Shown one piece after another: positions 40,601-52,600 of a stretch of DNA of 64,000 nucleotides; position 1 is the stretch's first letter, and the number at the start of each line of letters is the position of its first letter. Location: NCBI GenBank assembly GCA_013396915.1, contig VWZL01005037.1, forward strand, positions 1,705,433 through 1,769,432. The letters are read 5' to 3'. The notes under the pieces were generated by a model, which was not told the DNA's origin, did no database searches, and saw nothing but the letters and a program-made list of their open reading frames with translations. The DNA comes from Stercorarius parasiticus (taxonomy: Eukaryota; Chordata; Aves; Charadriiformes; Stercorariidae). The position numbers and the translations under genes are program-made.

Positions 40601-43600
40601 TTTCTTCTATGTATGTAAATGTTTTAAATGCAATTATTATTTTCTTTCGATTTCATTTGGAAAAACAATCACTTAAATACAACTTGAATAAATGAGGTAA
40701 AATGGCTCAAGAAAAGAAAGGCAGGTATTTATTTAACATCTCTCAGATGCAAATTTTTGTGTACGTTATTGAGCCGTTACTGTGACTGGAATTAACTCCA
40801 GAGTCTCATATAGTTTTGGCACCTGGTGATAGAAAAAGGCTTTCTGCTTTCCAGGTTAAATCACCTCTCCAGATATTGTTAAACTCTTCTGGGTTGTTAC
40901 AGCTGCATCTACATCAAACAGGTCAGCAGCCTGCCTGGGTTTTGTTTCTCTGGAGCATGCAAGGCAGGCTTCTGCAAAAGCAGTGCTGTCTGTCCACCTG
41001 AGCATGGACAGAGGTTGCCCAGCGCAGTAATTAGATGCTTTTGGTAAAAACTAAGTAAAGATCTTAATTCTACATACGATGATTCCCGTAAGCCTGTAAC
41101 AATCTGAACTGCGGTATTGTCTCAGGCCAGTTTTGATGTGCCTTCACTACTTTTCTGAGTTATTTCTGAAGTTTGTTTTTTGCCTTTTCAAGAATAGCCC
41201 GATTATTTAACTTTGTTTAGAAGAAACTGGAGCACTTTTGCAGTACTGAAAATNTCAAGAATAGCCCGATTATTTAACTTTGTTTAGAAGAAACTGGAGC
41301 ACTTTTGCAGTACTCTTATTTAACAAGCATTTTAGGTCTTAGTTGCTTATAAACTTGAATAGGTGCAGACAAAGTTAAATAATAATAAATTCATAACAGA
41401 ATTGTATCCTCCTGTTTTTAAACAAGCTCAGTATTTTCATTTCAAACTTCAGAACGTATGGCTATATTTTATGTTTTCAAATATTACATTAGAGTGGAAA
41501 GAAAATTACCCTTTTTCATGGGGAGGCAGCAATTTCATGTTTAGGTAGAAACTTAAATATTTGATGGTACAAAGCCTGTATTTTGCATTGAGGTTTTTTA
41601 CTTCTCATCACTTAAAGCCTTACCCACTTACCAGTGCAGTCAATTGAAAAATTTGCATTAGCTCAGTAACCTCTGGATCTGTTCTATAATACATGTGGAA
41701 TTCATCGTGTTAGGCTTGTCTTTGTTTTAGCAATAAAGGAATAGAAAGTTTACTGAAATAGTGTAATAGTGAATACATCTTACCTGACTTGAGTATACAT
41801 TAGGCTGCATTTTGCGCTGAACAAAAATACAGTTGTGGTATTAAATGTCAGAAAACATTTTCATGAAAAAAGTTAGGTTGATACATAATAATTTGCAACA
41901 ACAGGGGCCATAAGTAATAACTACATGATTCAGAAACTGAAGTGGACAGCTGTAACTGTAAAGCTAATAAAAGGTATTAAATGTCATTACCTGTTTTTTA
42001 AAGGCTGTGTTAAAATATTGTATGAATTCTTGACTCCAAATTAGCTTTATAGAAAACAGCTTGGGAAGCATATGTTACTTGGTACAGGTATGATAGTCAT
42101 CTCAGTGACTCTCAAATGTATCTGTTAAATAGCAAATCAAAATTGTGTGTGCGTTGGGACAGCAGGTTTGAGGGAATGCTGACATTTTCGTTCAACTTCT
42201 CTATTCTTAGAGGAATATCTTTTATACGTATTTATTTTGCAAATTACTTATTCCTTGGTTTATCGTTTTGTTTCATAAGTTATTCTCATATTCTGCTCAA
42301 AGGTGAGGCTTATACGAGATGTTTAGATACAGTTCCCAAGTCATTCCTGTCCACCCTGTGGGTGGTTGAGCGAAACGTTAAAATTCTGTGGTAGAGTCAT
42401 TTGTATTGGGGTAGAAGGAAGCTGATGTTGAAGTAGGAGAGAAATTAGGTCATGTTGTTTTGTGGTTTTTTTAACTTGGTAAGCAAAGCTTGTTGGTCAT
42501 AGCTGTTGAGACTATGAATAGCTTGTCCCTGATACCGTATTGTTTTAGCTAGTATAGAATTTACTTTTAAAGGAAATCCCTGGGGGTTTAAAATATATTA
42601 TTAATGGTTTTACATAAATTGATCTACTACTTAAAATAGATTTGACATAATTTTTTATATAATTCAGTAAAAATGTCTATGAAGTGTTTCAGATAAGCTA
42701 TGAAATCTGGTAGATGCTAATAGATAATCATGGCTAGTATTTAGATTGGGGGGGGGGGTNGAGACTGTTACAGACGATTGCTGTACTCGAGGCTCAACGT
42801 ACTCAAGCAGTTCAAGACCTTGAAAGTTTAGGCAGACACCAGAGAGAAGCACTGAAAGATCCTATTGGATTTGTGGAAAGACTCCAGAAGAAGGTATTTC
42901 AATGGGCTTTTCTTCAGTCTTACTTGGAATTTTTTTTTTAATAACTAGTAATTCATCATCTATAGGAATCAAGACAATTCTGTCTATACTTGTGTAAACA
43001 TTATGAGTTTAAAATCCTTTATCTGCTGAGCATAAATGTCCCTTTGCTTATTAAATCTGTAAGTCACAGGTCTTCAGTGATTTTATTAGATTTGTATTCT
43101 TTCCTTTTTTTGGTACGTAGAAATGTAATCTTTAAATTTCTAATTGTAATGTAGGTATTTTAAGACAACCTGAAATCTACAGGTGACTGGAAGTACTTCA
43201 TAGTAAGGCATCAGATGAAGAATTCATAACTTTACTCATTAGAGAAATTAAATGTTGTGCTTTGACTGAATTTGGTAGGGTACTTTTTTTAAAAAGCAGG
43301 AAATGTAGTTCATAGCCTGAAACCAAAATGAACACTAGAAAACACACCTAAGATCTGGATAACATCATAGAATATTGTCTGATGGAGGAGAATTAATTTC
43401 GATAAGGCACCATTTTCTTTTCAAGCTTGAAAAAAATGTAGTAACAAGGATACTGAAAAAATGTTTAAAGCTTGAATACTTTCTTGCTGCCATGTCTACC
43501 AGTGGCAAACACGCTTGACCTTCTAGTCTGGTAGCAACATGTTGTGTTTCAGTGAAGAATGGAGTAGGTATTTTATGGTGCTCTTTTCCTAGGTTTGTAG

Positions 43601-46600
43601 AGACTTAGGTTTAATGAGAGGTCTGATACAAGCCCAAAGGTTTCAGTAGTTGTCTTTCCGTTACATTTTCAGATGAGTTAATAGCATGCATGATGTAATA
43701 GTGTTGCATTTGATAATCATTGTATGGGGAAATAATGATGCTAGTTGAAAGTATCTGGTGTATTTTTGTCTCCAAACCAAAGGAATGAGACTCTTAAGGT
43801 TGACCTTTAAATAAAGGCAGAAGAGAACAAAACCAGTGTAAACTACACATTGATTTCTTTGATGGGAGGAGTTTAGGTTCATCAGATGCGAAAACTTCGA
43901 GTCCTGCAGTTTTCTGTGTTAAGAAAGGTACAGATCCTGGGAAAACAATATGTTTAAACAAAATAAAAGACAGATAGACAGTAATACGATATCGAAGTCA
44001 GAAGCATCTCATTTCAACTGTGAAATGCAGGCTTTAAAGTTTTACGCTCAATAAGCCATCATTGACCGTGCCGCTGCATATTTTATGCACTGTTGTGTAT
44101 TATTCTTGAAAGATACCTCCTCCTTAAAAAGACTGTGTGTTGCATGGCACTTAAATTCTGATTTTGAATTCTGCTGTTAGCTAAAAAGCAGTATCAGGTT
44201 TTTGTAAGTTTTCAGGATTCATAGCATTTTGTTTGGATATACAGCAATTGCGTTAAATACTGCTTTTCACTTTTCACTCTTATTTTCAGGTTGATATGGG
44301 TCTTCCATATCCTCAGAGAGTTGTTCAGCTCCCTGAGATTGCCTGGGACCAATACACCACTAGCCTTGGAAACTTTGAGAGAGAATTCAAAAACCGAAAA
44401 CGTAACAGTAGGAGAGTGAAGCTAATTTTTGACAAAGGTAAAAGGAAAGTGAGTGTACATTACAAGAAAGAAATGACCAGTGTGGAGGTTTAATAATTCC
44501 TTTTTTGTGTTGCTTACAGTAGGTATACCTGCAAGACCAAAAAGTCCTTTGGATCCCAAGAAGGATGGAGAGTCTGTTTCATACTCTGTCTTGCCTTTAA
44601 GTGATGGTCCAGAAGGTTCTACAAACAGTCGTCCACAGGTAGTTGTTACAAAAGAAAAGATAAAATTTTACAAAATTTACTTTTTAATTTTTTTCTTTTT
44701 TTATATGGGTATGTCGGTAGTCTTAATTGTTAACTTCAGATGTTAATGTTGGTGATGACATTTCGTTCATGTATTCAAATCAGAGAACTTATTTTTGGTT
44801 TAGGCAAGTTTTATTTCAAATCTTCATGCATTTAGTTGGTTTGGTTTTGGTTTTACTTAGATAGGAAAAGGGTTAAAATCAAGTTATCCTAGCTGTACTT
44901 TTTCTAACATGTATTCCATTTTATACACTGTGTTCGGGCAGATGATAAGAGGACGACTTTGTGATGAGACCAAACCTGAAACTTTTAACCAGCTGTGGAC
45001 TGTAGAGGAACAGGTAATGGGAAACTTCCATTTTGTAGCTGTGGTAATATACATGAAAATAAAAGCAAATTGTGTGATAATGTTTAAAGGACTTAGAAGT
45101 TCAGAGTCACATTTATGTAGTCATCTTTTGACAACTCACACCTCTACTAGGAAAGACGTATTTATTTTTTTTTCCCTGTTGATTTAGAAAAAACTCGAGC
45201 AGTTGCTTTTGAAGTATCCACCAGAGGAAGTAGAGTCCCGACGGTGGCAGAAGATAGCTGATGAACTGGGAAATAGAACAGCAAAGCAGGTAACAAGTAA
45301 AACGCTTGGAGAAGTGATCCCTTTCCTTGACCTCTTGGTTTGTTTTGTTTTTTAAAGCTTCTTAGGAAGCACTGATAAGTGTTGAAGAGAAACTTGGATA
45401 CAGTCTCCTAAGCCTTGAGGGCTTTTTCTGTCAAAAAAAACCCCAATTCATAAACCAAGGAATTAAAAAGGAGGGTTTATTTTTTAAATGTTCATAATTA
45501 AAGCAATAAAACTTATTTTACTACAAAAAATAGTTGACTGCTTGGGATTGTTTGAGTGCTTGTGCTGTGGTAGTAGTGATGTCACTCACTGTTGTCCTAG
45601 CAGTTGATACAGATTCACAGAAGATTTATTTGTGGATTTCTTTTTTTTTTTTTTAAATAGCAATAAACAAAATTCAGTATCTTTTCAGTAATCACTTTTT
45701 CTTAAAAATGTAACAGCAGGGCCTGCATTTCACTAACAACAATGCGACTCTTATTCTCGATCTCAAATACAGAATTTTAAAAGTGCCCCAAAGCCCATGA
45801 CAAAGTTCCGAGACCTAGTTGTTCGTTTAATTTATGTATGCATCTAATTCTATATGGCAAGTACAGTGACACCAACTGTTCTCAAATTGAGTTACATTTG
45901 AGTGCTGAACTTCCTGCACATAAATATTGTAGAATGGGCAGACATTTTAATACTCGCAGACAGAAAATTAGTTCTGTACTGGGGCCAAGATCCACAAAAG
46001 GACACAGATGTGGAGACACTGAGCGTTTCTACATCTGACTTGTTCAGATTTTTCCCCATAAATGACATAATTTCTCCATTTTGGCCAGAAGTAAAAAATG
46101 CTGATGTTCTGTGTTTGCACTATTTTAATTTCTCCTATTTCAATTGTACACTTTCAGGTAAAAGTATACTTAAGTATTTCAATATACAAGATTATCTCAT
46201 CTCTGATCGTATCTATACTTATACATATATTTCTCCATACCTGAAAAAATTAAAATATTGTAGAATGGTTTGGGTTGGAAGAGACCTTAAAGATCTAGTT
46301 CCAACTCCCCTGCCATGGGCAGGGACACCTTCCACTAGACCAGGTTACCCAAAGTCCCATCCAACCTGGCCTTGAACACTTCCAGGGATCAGGCATCCAC
46401 AGCTTCATCTGGTTTCAGTGCTTCCTTATTTCATAAATAAAATGTAGAAGTACTTTCTGTATGCTAACTATGCATAATTTATCTGTCATTATTAAGAAAG
46501 AATAAGTTTAGCTTCAACAGGTAGCAAACTACTAAAATTCTTTCCTTTCTGTCACAATTTTAGCTAGATTTCCTGCATACTTTTAAACAAGGGTAGGGTT

Positions 46601-49600
46601 TTTTTCTAAAAGCCTTCAAAGTGTCTGGAGATCCTACAAATGCAGCATTGCAACATTAGGTAATGGTTGTGGAGTAGTTGTCACAAAGTAGAAAATGGGG
46701 ATTTATTGTCCTTGTACCAGCGTAGCAATGCTGGCAAAACTTTGAAGTGAAGGCTTGTTATATTTAATTTAACATTTAATTGTCACATGTTGTTTTTTCT
46801 AGGTTGCCAGTAGAGTGCAAAAATATTTTATTAAACTGACTAAAGCTGGTATTCCAGTTCCAGGAAGAACTCCAAACTTATATTTATACTCCAAAAAGGT
46901 GAGACAATATTACAGCAGAAATTCTGCATTTCTGTTTGCATTTCTGTGCAAATTGAGTCTTAAGTCATTAATATTTTAAATGGTTTTAAGTCTTGATTAG
47001 TGCTTTCTTACTAACTAATTCTATCTTGCGCGTATTTCTTAATGAAGTCATCTTTTTCTTTTGTCTTTAGTACTGTAGCGTGAGTTGGGTGTTACTCTAG
47101 TTTCACATCAACATCTGTTAACTACCTCTCTATTGGATAATCTCAGGGACACAAAGTTTCAGAAAAGAGAACATAGCAGTCAGATTGCAGGCTGAACTAA
47201 CAGGGTTGAATGGTTGGTCTTGGGGTACTTTCCTCATTTGTAAGTTTACTGTAATTGATCTAGAAGAGCATAATGAAAACCCTGTTGGAAGAGAGTAAGG
47301 AGGATCCTGGATTCTCCATTAAGCCCTTTTTGTAGATGGGGGTGATATTAGTGTTCTTCCAGTCTTCTGGGACGTCCCCTGATCTCCACGACTTCTCAAA
47401 GATTATGAGAGCAGTTTTGCAATGACGTCCACACCTTCAGGTGGATAGCATCAGGGCCCCTCGATTTGGAGGGGTCAAGCTCTTGTAATAGTTCATATCC
47501 CAACTCATCCTTCACTGACAGTGGGTCTGTTTGCATCAACCTAGATGTTTACTCCCAAGGCCTGGGGCCCAACAGCGCTGGGAAAGATAGAGGTGAAGAA
47601 AGTGATGAGAACCTCTGCCTTTTCAGCATTATTGGTGACTAATTCAACTGTCCTGTTTAATAGTGGGTTGGTATTTTCCTTCTGTTTCTGCTTTGTTATT
47701 CACGTACCTGGTGAACTCTTTTTTGTCGTTTTTGACATCTCTGGCCAATTTAAAGTCAAGCTGAGCTTTTGCTTTTCTAACTGCATCTCTGCACGCCCTG
47801 ACAATGCCCTTGTAGTTCTCAACGAGTATTTGTCTGCTTTTCCATCTTTGGTATGCTTCTCTCTTGGTTTTGAGTAGACTCAGAAGCTCACAGGCAAGCT
47901 AAGGGCACTTTGTGCTCTGCCTGCTTCCCTTACCTTTAAAGGGGATGAACTGTTTTTGTGCTTCTAGGAGAGTGTTCTTGAAAAACTCCCAGCATTCACT
48001 AACTCCTTTATCCTCCATGGAAACTTCCTGTGTAATCCCTCCCAACTGAGCTCTGAGTGAACTGAAGTTTGCTCTTCTAAAATCTAAAACCTTTGTCTTA
48101 GTGCTAACCTTCAGTGTTCTCAGCAGGATCCCAAACTCCACAATATTGTGATCATTGCAGCCAAGGCTATCACTAACCAAGCAGGTTTTCTTGGTTTGTG
48201 AGTAGCAAGTCCAGCAGTGCCTCATTCCTAGTTGGCACATCTAGGATTTGGATGAGGACGCAGTCCTCTATGCATTCCAGGAACTTGATGGATGACATGT
48301 GAACTGCTGTATTGTTCTTCCATCAAACGTCTGTGTAGTTGAAGTTGTCCATAAGAACCAAGTTCTGTTGACCCAAAGCTTGCTTAAGTGATCCAAGTAT
48401 TGCTTCATTGGCCTTACTGTCTTGGTTTGGAGGTCGGTAGCAGGTATCTACATCAAGATACTCCTTGGAGATGACCTCTCTGATTCTTGACCCAGAGGCA
48501 TTCGATTGTGGAATGATCTTGGAATGGATAAGAAAAGAATATGGTGTTGAGAAATCTTCTTAATTTGCAAATGAAAAGACTCTACACTTCTGTGCAGGCT
48601 ACTCATATATTTTAATTTAAATGGCGTAGTACTCTTGGGTACTAATAAGGACCCTAGACATTTGAAGAGTTTTGTTTGTTGGGTTTTTTTTGTTACCATT
48701 GTGTTTACAGAAGTTCTTTAAAACCTGTTACAATAGCATTTTGTAGAGTAACGTTACTTTTTTGCATCTGTGTGTCCATGATGTTTGCTGATTAAGAACA
48801 GAGTAAGCCTTACATTGCTTCTGCAAAAAGGCAAATTTGCAGATTTAGTCCTGTGAAAGGTTGGGGAAAAAAGTTACTGCCAGAGGAGCCTGATAGAAAG
48901 ATCTACCACAGCTCATCTCTAATGATTTAAAATGTTACCCCCCCCCCCCCCCCCCAAGTTGTCTCCTAGTATCCTCTGAAGTTACTGCAAACAATGACTG
49001 CTTGTATCAGAGGCTTTCCAGTTTGCCATCCATCATGGTAATGCTCTGTAAACAGGGTCAGGGGAGGTGCAGGCATCTCTCTGTCTGGTGCCTTGTCTAT
49101 TGGGAAAGCACTTTCTGGCAGAAGAAGCGAAAAAGCAGCTGGAAACATGGGTACATTAAATACTGTGGTGAGATTTGTCTGTTAGAACTCTAAATTACTT
49201 GTACAGTTTACCATAATTCGGGGCTAATTTCAAAAAGGGTTGAAAATTTAGTTTTGAAAATTATAATCCTTTGAGCTCTTTGGTTGGAAAGACTGTTATT
49301 ACAGAAAGTCAGCAATGCTGCCAGGCAGCAGATCAATAATGTGATAAATAATGGGAACATTAATCAGTAAATGTGTGACATGTTAACCATATTTTTCACT
49401 AATTTGAACAGTGATCCATAAAGTTCGTTAACCCCTCTGTGTGTACAAACACAGCATAACAAAGAGTGAAACATATTTTTTATAAAATTTTGAACATTCT
49501 TATACTACAATGGTAATGCTACCATCCTACAGATTTTTCTTAAACTTACATGTAGAACAAATCTAATACTTAACGTCTGTTTTTGCAGTATGATTCATAT

Positions 49601-52600
49601 CCTTATTACCGAGTCGTAAGAGTAAGGTCATTGTGCCCTGGTTTGATATTAAGGTAGCGTTTCCGTTTTATATTTGTATCCTACGTAAGCAGTACGGCAG
49701 ATGAAAAGATCAAACAAATAGCGTATGTGGGGGAATTGAGCTCTCAGTCTGCTAATATAGCTGTCTACTTACAGCACAGATTGACAGCACTGTAGCAGGC
49801 TGTAGTTATTCCCAAGTCTCCACTGCAGATAACATAATGTGGCAGAAAGGAAATGCGCGGGGTATTGGAAGCCTGTCCTTATTTTGATACTGAGTATGCA
49901 CATACGCTGTAAACTGTGGTATCTGCTTTATTGCCAGTAATAGAAACATGAAAATTGGACGCTGATACTTAAATCACATATCAATGGGAGAATAAAAAAC
50001 ATAGATCTATTTAATGTAAATAATTGTGTCAAAAGAGATGCTTCATAAGAAGGTACTTGCATTTCTCCATGGGGATTGCCTAGGATGCTTCTTTAAAATG
50101 GTTACTGGGGAGGTGAGAAGCCTATTCAGTTCTTGAACATCTTGTTGAAGTAACCGTGTTTATCGCCTCGTATGGCATAATGTCTCTTCTGATAAGTGAT
50201 ACAGGAAATTAAACAGGATGCATCAGTTTATTTTCCTGTATAACCATCATCTGCTACTGGTGAAAAAAAAACTGAATCAGAGATTTAGGACTCTGGTATT
50301 CAGTTCTTCAGTTATGGCTTATCGTTTTCAATTTAATGCTTATATAATATCATTAGTGCACCTGCTTTTAAGCTTAATCCAGAAGATACATTTCCCACAG
50401 GAAAAATGATTTTTTTAACTATCTGCTTTTATGTAGTATTTTAGTTTGTTCTTCACCAGAAGTAGAATCATGTTAAAAAGAGAATTCAAATCCATCCTCA
50501 GTTAAATTCCTAGGTCATAACTGTATGCGTAACAGCGCTACTATTTAAGCATAGACAGTTTTCCTTCTTGACTTCCAGATCTAGTATTGCATGCAGATCT
50601 GTTTTCTATTAACAGAAAATTTAAGTCACTGTGTCAGCTCAAGCTGAAATACTGTCTAACCTTATAAATGGAAGTATTTTGGAGGGGTTGAAATCTTAAA
50701 GGAAACCAGAAAAGCAGCAGAACACAGGAAGTCAGTGATCATGAGGCAGAAGGTGGAAAAATTCAACACAATGGATAATACATTAATCTTAGAGCAAATT
50801 GCTCATTTTTATTCTGTGCACTGTAGTTCTTTCTGCAGATCTGAGGTGCCAGCTTGCAATCGTTACTACAGACTTCTTCTCTTCCCTTAAGAGCGAATGG
50901 GGCTAGTCTCAGTTCCTTGTTATGCTTCTGTCTGTTCCATCTAAGATAATTTGTGTGATTTTTGCCTTTAATTTTTTTAACTGTGCACAAACTGTACAAT
51001 AATGCTAGATCCCTCTTTAGAGGTTGAATCCATCTTTAGAGATAAATAGTTGTATTACAGTCTTACAGGGTATAGCTGATTTAGGAACCTTTGGGATAAA
51101 ATGTCTTGTGTAAGAAGAGAAAGTATTAACTACTGTAAAAATTCCTTATGCTTTATCTGTATGACAGAAGCTAGGCACAGTGTAAGACAATCCTCTCTTT
51201 TACAATTATCAAAAAAGCACTTTTCATACTGCTGGATTTTGATTCACACTTTAAATTGAGGAATGTAAGATTTGACATTGAAGATGTCAAAATGCTGGGC
51301 TGGAAGGTAGCAAAGTAAAAAGTTGAGTCAGTTTCGTTCACCCTAATTTATTCTCTTTTTTTGTTATTTAATATTCTTCCATGGGGAATAACTAATAGGG
51401 GTTGAGTGCCTTAAAGTAATCTATTTTAAAAGTGCATGCATGCTACACCTTCAGACAGCATTAAAGTTGAAAGGTTTTAGATATACACTAATGGAGTAAT
51501 TTATCTCATCTAACGTTTTTTAGGTTCCTTTTCCAGTCAGTGGCAATGAAAAAGAACCTTCAGAGAGCAATTCTTTCTAACTCTTAGAAACCTCTTTTAT
51601 GGTGGAATGAATTGCCTTTTCTCTCTCTGGACTGGGAAAGAAGTCTGGACAATTAGCCTAGACTTAGATTATCTAAGGCACAAATTAATACAAAAAGTTG
51701 ATGATAAGTGTCAAGCATAGACTGGTCTCTTGGATCTTGGACCCATGTGAAAAGACTTCTTTGTTTAGTCTTGCATTCGCATCATTCATGACTTTTGGAA
51801 GTCTTTTAATATCTTTGCACTTTGGTTCTCAGTCTTCAAAATTGTAACAGCTTTCTTTTCTGTTTTTCTATTGTTTGTCTCGTTTATTTAGATGGTAGGG
51901 GTTTTATGGTAAGGGCTCTTTTTTACTGGGTTCTTACCAAAGAAGTGTTGCACTGTTCATCTGATTTCACTTGTTATGGGGGAGAAAAACTCCAGCTTTA
52001 TGAGGCTCTGATAGAGAGGTTTAACTAAAAATAATTGGAAAAACGATAGACTGTTTAGTGCAAAAGAGCAAATTTCTGTCAAGGTTTTATCAATGAGCAT
52101 TACTTAAGTAATAGCCAAAGAATGTTTTTAAAAATTATCATTTTTTCACTGTAGTCATCAAGTAGACGGCAGCATCCTTTAAATAAACATCTTTTCAAAC
52201 CTTCAACTTTCATGACATCTCATGAACCTCCTGTTTATATGGATGAAGATGATGACAGATCCAGTTTTCACAGCCATATGGATACTGCAGCAGAAGAGGA
52301 AGTATCGGTATGTCATTTTAATCACTCAAGACAATGTCTTGCTTACTGTCATTTTAACCTTGTTTAATGAGTAATATGAGGACTGAGCATCTTTGCCATA
52401 AAATAAATAACGTCAAGTAAGAATTAAATTGCGGTAAGATTAATGAGCAATTTTGAATTATAAATACATAATTAATATAAAGGCCCATAATTGCAGAAAA
52501 TTTCGACCAATTCAGAAAGGAAGTATGTAAAAGAAGTAATAAACAGTTTTGTCCTAAAACGGATCTCGAAAGTCTTAGTTGCCTATTTTCAGAAAGCGCT

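Larger units (their letters stand above)
28620..42759 (+). other. ZZZ3: ZZZ3 intron after coding exon 1, about 14 kb
   Basis: The intron starts with GT at 28620; its acceptor is not visible because of the N at 42760. It is AT-rich unique sequence with no conserved exon and no CR1 piece that I can identify with confidence. It contains an N gap with a duplicated 60-mer (41188-41314), a small imperfect hairpin (34874-34903) and a 9-bp-arm hairpin (31383-31409). Slightly richer stretches near 34440-34670 and 36120-36400 have short open frames on both strands but no domain. Confidence 0.8.
46899..52154 (+). other. ZZZ3: ZZZ3 intron, about 5.3 kb
   Basis: The intron runs from gtgaga to ttcactgtag. 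It holds a 1.2 kb antisense CR1 remnant (47275-48485) and a C18 run (48938-48955). The remaining sequence is AT-rich and unremarkable; the open frames in it have no recognisable domain. Confidence 0.85.

Noticed and set aside
42664..42852. Minus-strand open frame crossing the N at 42760
   Set aside because: It is the complement of the ZZZ3 exon and runs through the gap.
45902..46375. 157-codon open frame on the plus strand
   Set aside because: Its C-terminal part is translated antisense CR1 sequence and the rest is intronic with no domain.
47545..47877. 110-codon plus-strand open frame
   Set aside because: It is the shadow of the antisense CR1 ORF2 remnant.
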